From: Isoetes taiwanensis
Taxonomy: Eukaryota > Streptophyta > Lycopodiopsida > Isoetales > Isoetaceae
Reading direction: 5' to 3'
Assembly (NCBI GenBank): GCA_021234155.1
Contig: JAJEKV010000002.1
Location: forward strand, 60,001 to 124,000
DNA length: 64,000 nt
Shown: positions 35,790 to 46,616 of the stretch, one piece after another
Numbering within the stretch: the stretch's first letter is position 1
How the letters are laid out: the number at the start of each line of letters is the position of its first letter
Program-made: the position numbers and the translations under genes
The notes under the pieces: generated by a model
Seen by the model: the letters and a program-made list of their open reading frames with translations, nothing else
Told to the model about the DNA's origin: nothing
The model's database searches: none

Positions 35790-38340
35790 TGCACGTTTAA
35801 TAAGTTTCGTAGTCACTCCAAGGGAAAAAAAGGGGAAATAAAACACCGTTTTAGAGTGGCATTTTTCGTAGTTTACCATGTGGCATTTTATGACGGGCAA
35901 CCTAGGGCTTGATGTGTGATCTGACATACGAGATAACATTGACGTGGCAAACTAGGGTTTGATACAGGATGGACATACGGGGTAACATTATAATATAGGA
36001 TGATTCCAGCTGCAAGTTCCATGTAGAGACCGTGGAGAAGGGGGAGTTCAAACATACTACTAGGCCTCCGACCGATTAATAGGTACAACCCAAGGATCCA
36101 TGCTAGTCAATTTGGAGAGGCACACATTGATCTAGGCCAAGGCATTGAAGAGGTTGTTAGCCATGGAGTTGTGAGAGGGCAACAACTTGCGCACTTGTTT
36201 TGAGGGAATTTTTCTTTCAGGCATTCCAAGCAAAAGGGCTTAATTAATAAGGTCTTGAGGAGTTCTCACCATACTTGTGCGAGAACTTTGATCATCTCCT
36301 ATGGACACAGCCAATTTTAGTACAAGATTTCACTGTGAAGAGCATTAAGGCAGAGGGCATGCCGACATTGTTTGCAGTTGATTTAGATTAATTTAGAACA
36401 ATTCTGGCATATTGCTATGTTTTGTATAAATGCATTCAATGGTTTAATGCAAAAGTTAAAATACCATGAACATGTTTATGCCTTTTGGGTATGGCTACTG
36501 CATATAGTGCAACACATAGTGAGTGCCCAAGGTAGCGCAAGTGTCATTAGGCTGGTCCCGAGTCCCAAAAATGGCCTCCCATCACCTACCCACGCCATAT
36601 TCCTCATTCTTTTTCCCATGCCACCTAGGATACCAAATATCTCATCATTAAAGATTTTACTTGGAATATTCTCCCTAATAAGGGGATCGCGATCATGCCA
36701 TACAACACTCGCTATTGTCACGATCGATGCAACACGTGTCTCTTGGTTTGTCAGATTATGGTCATAGGGTATTTTGTACATGAATATTTGTACTCGATGT
36801 ATAATAGTATCTTCACAATTAATGGTCCAGAAAAGCCACCACAAAGTATCTAGTTAAACCACTATGTAAGCTGGATGTACAAACATGCAATAGGATTTTG
36901 GGCGTCCGTGATAAACCCTATTGCGTCCTCACAAAACCACTATGAATTGATCCGAATAATCAACATAGACCATTGGATTAGTTTTGAAATTTAAATAAAC
37001 CATTGTCTTAATATTCAAATTCAAATCCTGATGGAATGGATAGGGAAACGGGGTTTTGGGATGGAATGGGACTTTAATGCGACGATATAGCAAATTTAAT
37101 CAAGTACTTTGGTCGATCGTGGCCGCGATTAATCCATTAACGAACGCTGTTCTGGATAAATCCATCTGGATGTATATGATCACGACCCTCCTCTCTAGAT
37201 GGCCATCATCACGTGCATGGATGGCCTGATGGAAGGCGCGATGGTTATGGATGGGCATCCATGGCATGTCCAAAAAAACCATCGGAATTATGTCCTGATA
37301 AACCACATCCCGTTGTAGATATACAGGCACCCTTCGCGAACTCCTATCTCAAGAACATACACACAAAACATAATAGGCCTTCAAAAATTTCTAGGAAATC
37401 TTATAGTAGATCATCTCCTAGCAATCACAAAAAGACAAGAAAGGACAAAAAAGTATGGCCAAATTTGGAGAATAGAGGCAATGAAAGCTATGACCTCATC
37501 TATTGAATCTTTGGTTCCTGGAGTGCATGTGGGTACCAACATTCTCCTCGCTTTTTCCCAAGCTCGCTTATACAGTGCATATTCTCATTGAGGTGTATTA
37601 AGATGGGCCACATCAATATATGTTGGAATTCTCACTTAGTTAAATTGCACCATTAAATTCGGGTAGAAAGATACTGGACTCTAATAAATGATTGCAATTC
37701 CAAATCTCCAAGGTCTTACTATTATTTTATGAGGAAAGTAAAATTACACAAAAAGAATAAGTCCACTTGTTGTAAAGAAGTGAGTGGGGCCATAATCATA
37801 GCCGAATTCCTTTCACTTAGATATTGGAAGGGGAGGCCATCACAAATGTTCAAGATTGTGGCTTCCTCGATGTTGATATTAGATTATTGGAAGCCATTGA
37901 ACTTCTCCATAACAAGACTCATCAACTGTATTTTGTTTATTTTTAATACCTTTAGTTTGACTCTTGTGAACATGTATGGCAGCCTCGTTCCATACATATG
38001 CGGTCTGTAGTCATGCATGAACGTCAAAAGCACAGCCTCGAGACAAGTTTCTGGGCTATTGTTGAGACCTATAAAGGGGGGCAAAAGAATGGCAAGGATT
38101 AATACTTGGAATTTTGCTCATTGAATTAAAGAGTGGCAAGGTTTTGGGAAAGATGTTGCTCACCTCAACATTCCTAGGTATTGAAAAAAATGTCTTAAAT
38201 GAAAGACAATTAGATTAGCTAGTGAATAGGAGGAGATGGGTTGGGACAGAACCAATGTTTTGGTTGGTGGTACAAAGTTTTTGATAGTGATCGTTGTGTC
38301 TTGAAGTCAGTTGCTCATGCAAAACATCAAAAGAACTTCT
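35790..38340. other. AT-rich intergenic with decayed 'taaaccac' repeats
   Basis: No gene recognised. Between 36840 and 37330 phrases such as 'gttaaaccactatg', 'ataaaccctattg' and 'cctgataaaccacatcc' recall the array at 1-870, including an inverted pair CAATAGG...CCTATTG (about 36888-36928). It may be an old relic of the same repeat family. Confidence 0.45.
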
Positions 38341-38350
38341 GGACATACAT

Positions 38351-38552
38351 GGCAAGTTGGGCTTTAGAGGGCGGAAATTTTTTCTACATCTTGTACTATT
38401 ATTTATGTCTGGTTGTGTAGAAGGTCTTCAATGGTTGGAGCAGACATATATGGCAGGTTGGGCGTTAGAGGGTAGAATCTTTTTCTCCATTGTGTAGTCT
38501 TGTTTATGTCTAGTTGTGTAGAAAGTCTTGATTGGATGGAGCACAACTGGTG
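38351..38552 (+). repeat. Tandem duplication, 101-bp unit
   Basis: Two copies in direct orientation, 38351-38451 and 38452-38552, starting ggcaagttgggctttagagg and ggcaggttgggcgttagagg. They differ at scattered sites. No coding meaning seen. Confidence 0.85.
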
Positions 38553-38829
38553 GGCATGAGTTGGTGGGGTGAATTGTTGATGTAGAGTTGGCGGTTGAAA
38601 ACTGGGCCAAAAACAAAACAAAAGAACAAGAAAACTACTTTTATAACAAAAACCAATGCTATTTGCTTACTGCATATAGTAGCAAAACAATGCTTTTTCA
38701 CTGGATAGTAATAATAGATCAATTGAATAATAGATCAAGTTAATTTAATTCAAGTTCATATAAAATGATCATATTCATTTTTATTCTTCTATGTACCAAA
38801 AGCAAAAATGGGGATTTTTTCTTCCACAG

Positions 38830-38981
38830 ATTCTCCACTTCAGTGTGACGATGGCCTCTGATTTGCCTGAGCTCAATTCCGAGAATGATGTCTCTTTTCC
38901 GGCAAAGGATCGGGCCCGCGCTAACCCGGCAGTGTGTCAGAGACATGAATTTGGAGCAGTTAATATAGCCCATCGTTGCCA
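38830..38981 (+). CDS. Possible exon of an unknown gene
   Basis: An open + strand segment (MASDLPELNSENDVSF from about 38850, ending NIAHRCQ) is framed by a strong acceptor-like TTTTTTCTTCCACAG at 38829 and a donor CAG/GTAAAA at 38981/38982. An AG after 79 nt (near 39061, CTCTGCAG) would allow a short intron and a cysteine-rich continuation (ICVKSCCSGRG). No family recognised, and no expression evidence. It could be a 5' exon of the RING gene's neighbour or chance. Confidence 0.3.
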
Positions 38982-39910
38982 GGTAAAAGACCCAACAGCA
39001 CGTTTTATCTCGAAGTACTTTGCTTGTATTTGCATTCATATCCTTCAAAGGTACTCTGCAGATTTGTGTAAAATCATGCTGCAGCGGCCGAGGTATCCTT
39101 CGAGCTTGTGTTAGGTAGATTTATGGTGGTCTGTGCGCTGCGTTCGCTCGTACTCTGCCATAACAACGATCCGGCAAAGCGTGTGCTTAACAACTAGATG
39201 ATGTGGGTACTTTGACGGCCATAACACCTGCAGGATACTTCTTGGCCGCAAGTCTTTGGGCCTATTTGCTGCACAAATTCATGTGCAAAACTCGGCATAC
39301 CTAACCATTTTTTAAGGAATGCGGTTTTGGAGGTACTGGACATATTGAGAGGACACATGTCTCAGATCTAGAGCTGCTTTTCAAGGGTTTTGTATTATCG
39401 GGCGACATGTTTTACGGAGCTGGCAGAGACAAATTGGGGTTTTTTGGCTTAGATCTTGGTGGCCATCGCCAAATTTGAGAGTCTGGTAGCAGCAGATGCT
39501 GTTTTTGTGTATTTTGAGCCAAAATTTGGTACTGAGGCAGCAAAGATGTTCAACTTTTTCTGGAACATTTAGTGTGCAATGTGTGAATAGCAGAGCTTGG
39601 TGATCATGTTCTGCATAATGAAGTAGAGCAGAGCTTGGTGATCAGCTAAAAGTAAGAGCATTATAGCCTCTGATTAGAAATTCATTTCTAGCATTACTCT
39701 GATAATTATGTTTGCTAAGTGAAGCAGAGCCTGATGCTAGGATTTCTAGGCTCTGATTTAAAGGCACTTTTTCGCTTTCTCATCATCACTATAATTGACT
39801 AAGTTATGATATAAAATATAGCAGGTTTTGATAATTAATGCTGTGATTTAGGAGATTCCTTTCTTGATCACTGCAAAAAAAAATCATCAGCAAGAATCTT
39901 CTGTGCCATC
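38982..39910. other. Upstream region of the RING-H2 gene
   Basis: AT-rich, no coding region supported. An 18-bp phrase, agcagagcttggtgatca, occurs twice 38 bp apart (39589-39606, 39627-39644). A run of nine A lies near 39875. No clear TATA box was fixed. Confidence 0.4.
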
Positions 39911-40455
39911 ATGTTGAGGATAATGTTACAAGTTGGAATGGAGGTGGCTTCTTCTCCTCCAGAATGGTCACCTCCTCAGGTTATTTCTGTAGGGGTGACC
40001 TCTCACAACAAGGGTTTAAAGATAACACCCTTCCATGTGGCCATGATCTTTGCAGCTTTGATATTATGTATCCTTCTTTTTTTAGTTCCTGGGATTCCAT
40101 GAAGTGCTTATTCAAAGGTTCAGAACAGCCTAGGCCAACAGAATCAGAAGAAGAAGGAGTATCCTCTGCTGCTACACCTGAACAAGGTCTGCCTAAACAA
40201 GTTGTTAGGACCTTCAAGGTTGTTAGATTTGGATCTTCCACTCACAGCGCAGGCGCCGATCTTGGCACAGAATGCATGATCTGTTTATCTGATTTTAGAA
40301 GAGGCCAGAGGCTCAGAATTGTTCCAGACTGCAACCATGGTTTCCATATCAAATGCATAGATAAGTGGCTTGCTTCTCATACTTCCTGCCCCATCTGCAG
40401 GCATAAACCTGTTCAAAATGGGAAATGCCAGCAGTTTGAAGTGGATCAGTGCTAG
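39911..40455 (+). pseudogene. ATL-type RING-H2 E3 ubiquitin ligase, frameshifted
   Basis: Likely a membrane-anchored ubiquitin ligase of the ATL family. The first frame (from ATG 39911; alternatives 39923 and 39938) carries an N-terminal tail and one hydrophobic helix, FHVAMIFAALILCILLFLV, then stops at 40100-40102. The second frame takes over across a run of seven T (40077-40083) and encodes a polar linker (EEEGVSS, KVVRFGS) and a perfect RING-H2 at 40273-40398: C-X2-C-X15-C-X1-H-X2-H-X2-C-X10-C-X2-C, with Pro before the third Cys pair and the conserved W (CIDKW) that contacts E2 enzymes. The stop is at 40453-40455. Total length of about 180 codons and a single exon fit small ATLs. The one-base shift in a homopolymer may be an assembly error, in which case the gene is intact; otherwise it is a pseudogene. 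Confidence 0.88.
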
Positions 40456-43400
40456 ATTATGGCCAAAAAATTCTTAACATGCTATGGTAAATTACAGAGC
40501 ACGTTTTTGAGGGTCACAGGCAAAATGTTTTGTGAAAAGAACTTGCATGATCTGTCCAGCTCTGCATAGTGCGAATTGATTGATGCGCAATGTAGTACTA
40601 CTTGTTTGAATCTATGATAAGTCCAAATCTGGCCAGAGGCCATGATTGGTTTGTTACAAAGGCACCCCCAATGATGTAGTGTGCTGATTACTCAAAGCTT
40701 AGTTTTTTAACATAATTCCTTACCTGCCCTTTTTAGTTTTGGCATTTGTCGGTGCCCTTGGCGCCTTAGCTTTATTGGGCATGAGATAATATGCTGGCAT
40801 ATTAAAAAGAGATACTGGACTTTTAATTGTGGGCTTGGAATTTTTATTAAAACCCGTGTCTCTTAGAGAATACGATGGTATTCCAGTCTAGACACGCAGA
40901 GATAAATTTCATGCTTGACTGTTCTTCCATGCCAGTATTTTGAAGAAAAAGAAAAAAAAGAAACAGATTTTTTTACATCATGCCACTTTGGCAGCACCCA
41001 ATCGGATAGAATATTATGATTGACTGCTCTTCCATGCCATTATTTGATTTCTTTGTAATCTATGAATCCAAGATCAGGCCTCGAATCTATTGTGTTTTAA
41101 TTAGAAAAAATACCGCTCTTTATCTATACTCGGCATCTAATTTATCAAATTGGATTTTTCCAACTTTAATCAAAAAATTTGGGAAGGAACCCTCCAATTT
41201 CAACCCCTGTCCAAGATCATAGAGAAAATGTGTGTTGTGCTTGTCAAAATTTCTATTGACATATTTGCCACATATAAAGATGTATACGACTTTGGAATAA
41301 ATATTGCCTAGCCATAGGGTTGCTCCATTTCAAATCAATTGCTCCATTTTCAAATCAACGAGATGCTATGTGCTTTCGGTTCTAAACTCTTTTGCTATGC
41401 TTCGCTTCATGAGGCCAAGACTACCTTGTAGTTTTGGGGATGCACCTCGTGGCTATCTTAAGTGCTAAGAGGGTTACTGCGACAAAGATTTGCTTCGGCG
41501 CTGAGAATCAGAGACCGAAATTAGCTTCCTTTGTCAAGTATTTTGTTGTACAATATTTTGTAATAAATATAAAATTTGCTGTATTTTTAACTAAGTATGT
41601 GAGTATTATTTAATTATAATAATAATCGACGTCACAAGACAAATTTTAAAATCAAGTGACACTAAACATTAGTTAGGTTTCATTTCTTCTTTGCTTCCCT
41701 TTGCTTTTCGGCCCTCCTCCACCATCAGCTATATATAATGGAGACCCCTAGCCTCCTCCAATGGTACCAAGATGGAGAACATTGGGATCCTCGTGTCCCA
41801 TTCGATCTCCTTCACTCTTCGCCTAAAAAAGATGGACTTGATCACTAACATGTGCCCACCTCGATTATGTCATTTCCTTGAGTTCTATACCTCTAAAATG
41901 GTACCCCTTTGCATCACCCTATGGATCCACCCCACCTTTATTTGAGAGGACATAAGGAGGTGATTCCATTCCTCTTAACATTCTCACCCTGAAAGTTCGG
42001 GATGCTGGGGCAGATCCACCCGCCCCGGGATGCATATGGGCCAATACTTTGGCGCAACTTTGCTTTGGCTATACTCATGGATCGCGACTGAGGATGATCT
42101 TGCCGCCAGAAGGGCAAAGTGCCGCATCCGACATGGAGGAACATGACCTAATCATGACTAAGATGACTTTGTTCAGTTGGAATTTACGGAGCAGATGTCT
42201 CCTACATCAAGACCGTGGATTTCAACTTACTCCTGGATTGGATACTCCTGTCCACCACCAAGGACAAGCATACCTCCCATTGAGGTGATATTATGTGGAC
42301 ATATCATGTCATTGCCGACCTCAAGTCCAAAAGAAGACACATGCATTGGGTAAGAGCTCACGTAGGCATTGTATGGATGATTTCATCGACTTTACCCTAC
42401 CGATCTCCCAATCGAGGTACATCAAGTTTCCACCTCATCAGAGACCATTTAGCCTGCTGACGTTTCTCTTGCGCTTTGGCGACACCTTTATGTTGCAAGA
42501 GGCATTTTCGTCACCAATTGGATGAAGCTTTTATTGCTATGGGATCTTTACTGCCTCAAATATAACATGGTGGATATTCCATGGGGATCTTGATGAGGGA
42601 AGGGGAAGATCTTATGACAACAAAGATCATCCGAGGGAAGAAAAGCAAGAAGTTAAGGAAGAGAAAATCACTATGGACTCCTCGGATAAGAAAGTGGCCA
42701 CCTTTGTCATCCCCGTGAGGTCAGCTTCTTCCTTTCGCCTTTTACAGGATGTGTCCTTTTTGTGGTGCTGATCTAGCTCCGTGAGGCAAAAGGCATCATG
42801 GTGGCACCGCTCTATCCACCTTAGCCGGGACATATAAGAAGCTCCAACCTCGCATTATTATGTGCTCGCGACGGATTCTTGGATCACTTCTAGGCGTGAT
42901 ATCGCACCATGGATAAGGCACATGAAGCTCGCTAGCCACTCCTTTGCCATGGCGTATCTCCTCCTGAGATTGCTTCCTCACGCCACCCTCGCACTATCAC
43001 CTGTGAAGTTACACTACTTCTATTAATCGCTACCCACCTCCACCTCCTCTAATGGATGAGGATGGTGTGGACCTAGCCCTAACGTAAATTTTTCAATATA
43101 ATATAGTCCCCGGGCCATTAAGACATATGCACTCCGTGAAATATAATTTGTATGCATTCTAATATCCTATATTATAATGTTTTAATTTAATGTGTGTCCG
43201 CTTTCAATCCAACCCTAGATCGAAGCGTACGCAGAATTGGTTTGGCCCTCAGATCTAATGGCCTATCGCCGACTTTTGATCAACGGACAAATGAATAAGA
43301 AAAATAAGGCCAAGTTTTTCCATGTATGCTAGATCTAAGCTTTACTTTTAGCTAAGTGGCTGCATGGGGTTTGGAGATGGCCGCAATGGCGCTCAAGTAG

Positions 43401-45624
43401 GTCTCTATATGGTTGACGAAACATTAGGGAACATGGGATTAATATATTTACCGCTTCAAGCAAGCTTCACAAATCCAAACACAACGCCATCTATCATAGT
43501 TGCCTAAACACATGGAAGTTATAGCCGAAAGCGCCTACTTAGAGCATTGAAACTGTTTCATCAACATTTCTAAATGTCAGCGCTAACCGTGATTCAAGAC
43601 TCGGGCCAAGTTCGTGATTAGTGATGATGTAAAAAGAATCCTATATAATAATGTTATCCGTGTTCAATCCAAAATTCTAAATCCAATGTTTCCAAGATTT
43701 GATTGATCGTGAGCCATGCTTCTAGACTCAACCTAAAAGGCTTTACCTTGCATGCCTACTCTAGCCACGGAGGTGGATATCGCTATGGATCGTCACTTGC
43801 CGCTTATGGCTCCTGACAAGCACACGGGTAAGATTTTAGCTTTATGTTAGGACGAAGTCCTGATTGATATCACCGATAGTCACATACTCATAACTTCACA
43901 AGCACGTTCTTTTTAGATGTTTTGCATACATAGACGAGTTTTAGAGGGTCATGAGGGAGGTTATGATACAGGCCCTGAGTCTGTGGGCAAAGATTCCAGA
44001 GGTTATGGGCTTGAAAGTGGCAGTGCAAGCTCGGATGGAAATCTGGCGACTGGAAATATATTAATTCTTTCTATTGGTAAGATTATTTCTTGAGCTGTCA
44101 TCGACTCTTCTTTATAATTGAGTTTGCATTGCCATCGGGCTTTATGCTTATAATTTTGGTGATCTTTGGCTTCTTTATAGTTATAGTTTTTGGTGATCTT
44201 ATAGGTGCTTCTAAATATTGATGATCTTTGGCTGACGTAAAACAGATCAGGATGCAATGAGCACAACTTTGCAAGTGGCATAGAATATTTATGTTATAAT
44301 GCTCCACAAGAAGCAGGTATTTATTTAACTACCAGCAAATTTGAGTTTAGTCAAATTAAAATGTTGAGCTTTTTGTTACAGATACAGAGATATAATGTTC
44401 AACATAGATGAACAGGAAGCATAGGTGATCAGTTGCATTCCCATTTTAGCAGTTTCAAACTTGCATGCACTAAATACAAAGGTGAAGTAGAAAATAAAGG
44501 AGACGATACAAGAGGATGAAGCAAAATATCCAAATAAAAGGCAGTTACTTTGTTAGGGGCAGGATTATTTGCAGGAAAAATGCATTTTGGGTTGTTGATC
44601 AACATTTTTGGTACCACAGGACCTGTGTATGAGATCTCCAATCTTATCACAAGGTTTATCAGGTTTGTTGAAATTACAAATATCTACTTTAAAGGATGCA
44701 CTGCTAGCAAAAGGGCTTGAGGTAGAAGGATATCACGTGATCGTGTACAGAGGTACAACATGTACAGAGGTACAACAGGCTATCAGTCTCAACTTAGAGC
44801 TATTCTTGTAGAAGGCAAAAAATGATTTTAATCAGTCCATTTTGCAGTTTAGAGCTATTTCTGTAGAAAGGGTGAATAAGATTAAAACCGATTTTAACCC
44901 ATTCAGAAATGTCATGTTGCAACAATTGGATCGCCAAAGGATATGGAGGGTGAAGGAACCATTACATCTCCAATGGCAAGTGGCATCTTCATTGATCAAA
45001 AGAAGAAGAAGAAGCCTGTGAATTCTAAGCAGCCACTTATGCGTTGCAATCTTCAATTGCAATTAAAGATTGTTTGTCAACTGGAATATCTATTGAAGCA
45101 AAGCACATAAAACCTGTTGAAGAAATGATACGATCAGATGAAACTTCAAAAGCACAGATAAGTGGCTTATCTATTATCCCTGAAACCATCAATAGCTTTT
45201 CTTGAACCCATCAATAGCCTTTCTTAAGGTTTTATATAGTTATTTCTGTGAGACTCAATCTAGCTAGCAGCGCCAGATGTTTTTGCTACTACTGCCACTG
45301 ATTGCAACGTATCCATTTATGAACTACGAATGAACACTCCTTTGAGAAAGACGATTATGCAGACAAGGAATAATAATACAATTTGTTGGAATCTACAAGA
45401 AGCCTTCAATTTCACGGGAGCGAATGAGGATTGTAATTGCTATATTTATGACATGAGAAAGTTGAAGTTTGCTACATGTATTCACAAGGATCACGTTCTG
45501 TTGTAATGGATGTTGATTATAGCCCAACTGGTCGAAAGATGCATGTATTGCAGAACTGGAATTATCGATGAACATATGTACATAACAGTTGAAATTTTAA
45601 CCAATCAAATATTTTGTTAATAAT
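40456..45624. other. Mostly anonymous region
   Basis: No gene recognised. 40456-41650 is AT-rich 3' flank with a repeated 'ctcttccatgcca-tattt' phrase (about 40920 and 41020). 41690-43090 has frames with coding-like composition on the + strand broken by stops (for example YIKTVDFNLLLDWILL near 42202-42250), perhaps a decayed transposon protein; the domain is not identifiable. 44740-44880 holds small direct duplications (gtacagaggtacaaca twice near 44747-44779). Confidence 0.4.
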
Positions 45625-45749
45625 TGATCTTTTGCTTTCAATTTTTTTTTTTTTTTTGAAAGATCAGAAATGCTCATCAAAACATACGTATGCCAAGTGG
45701 TATCATACACCTACACAACATGTTTGTTTGTGATCTTTTGCTTTCAATT
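45625..45749 (-). mobile_element. Tiny LINE 3'-end insertion with 19-bp target duplications
   Basis: TGATCTTTTGCTTTCAATT occurs at 45625-45643 and 45731-45749. Between them are 87 bp that begin with a T run (45644-45657) followed by 'gaaagatcagaaatgctc'. Read on the - strand this ends CTTTC plus poly(A), like an L1 3' end. It is the classic product of heavily 5'-truncated target-primed reverse transcription. Confidence 0.85.
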
Positions 45750-45849
45750 GTTTTTCATCTTGCATCATGTTTCGCCGGCGGTAGATGGCAAGCACACAAG
45801 CTCAGAGTTGCTTAACAACATTAAGGCTTCCTTGGTTCTGAATTGCCTA

Positions 45850-46616
45850 TCTTTATATTGTTAACATAATTTATAAAAGGAGAAGACAGTATAGGGCAAA
45901 AATCAGATTAAAAGTAGTTTGGACTTGGAACGCCATGAATTTTGCTACTAAAAATATAAGAATAGTTTTTTAATTTCCGAAAAAAACAGAATACGCTTTT
46001 CAGAGTTCGAAACATATGCTTATGATAACACAAACTTCTAACGACGCCGGGCACCGTTTCTATAAGTACATAAAGACGCACCTACTTACGCTCTTTTTGC
46101 TTTAACATGCATTTAGTCATAGCAAATCATTAAAAAATTTGCATATGTGAGAAAAGACCTCATGTCAATAAAAACCACATATCGTTGATAGGTTCCCAAC
46201 GTAAATAGAACAATTAAACGTGGGGCATCATTACTATTAAATAGAAAAATTTGACCCCAATGGGGCTTACACTTATAAAGATTTGTTTGAAATTAGAACT
46301 TATGAGGATATGGACCTTCATATACGCAAATGGGAACACAATGGCAATAGTTTATCTCTACACAAGCGCATCCTCCTATCAAATTTTTGCGTAACAAAAG
46401 GAAAACAAATATTTTTGATCCCATTTCTTAAACATCTTTTTCTTTTTGTTATGAAGGCCAGAATCACCTTTGCACTTAAAACATTAACAAAAAGAAGGGA
46501 GGAAAATAAGATAAATAAAGAGGGCACATATAGCTCATAGTTAATGCATGATTTTATACGTAACTAACTTCACAAGCAACCACCTTATGCCCAGCAACGC
46601 TGGGCATTGTCACTAG
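45850..46616 (+). mobile_element. Helitron-like non-autonomous element
   Basis: The 3' end shows a 9-bp stem, ATGCCCAGC-AAC-GCTGGGCAT (46587-46607), then TGTCA and CTAG (46613-46616), with T following. This is the standard Helitron end: hairpin about 10 nt before CTRR, inserted before T. The proposed 5' end TCTTTATATTG starts at 45850 after an A (45849), giving the A/T insertion rule; it is followed by the TTTATAAAAGGAG type of sequence often found near plant Helitron starts. No RepHel protein is encoded, so it would be non-autonomous. The 5' end is less certain than the 3' end. Confidence 0.65.

Noticed and set aside
36476-36844. 122-codon - strand frame
   Set aside because: Overlaps an equally long + strand frame, no motif, no splice context; no reason to prefer it as a gene.
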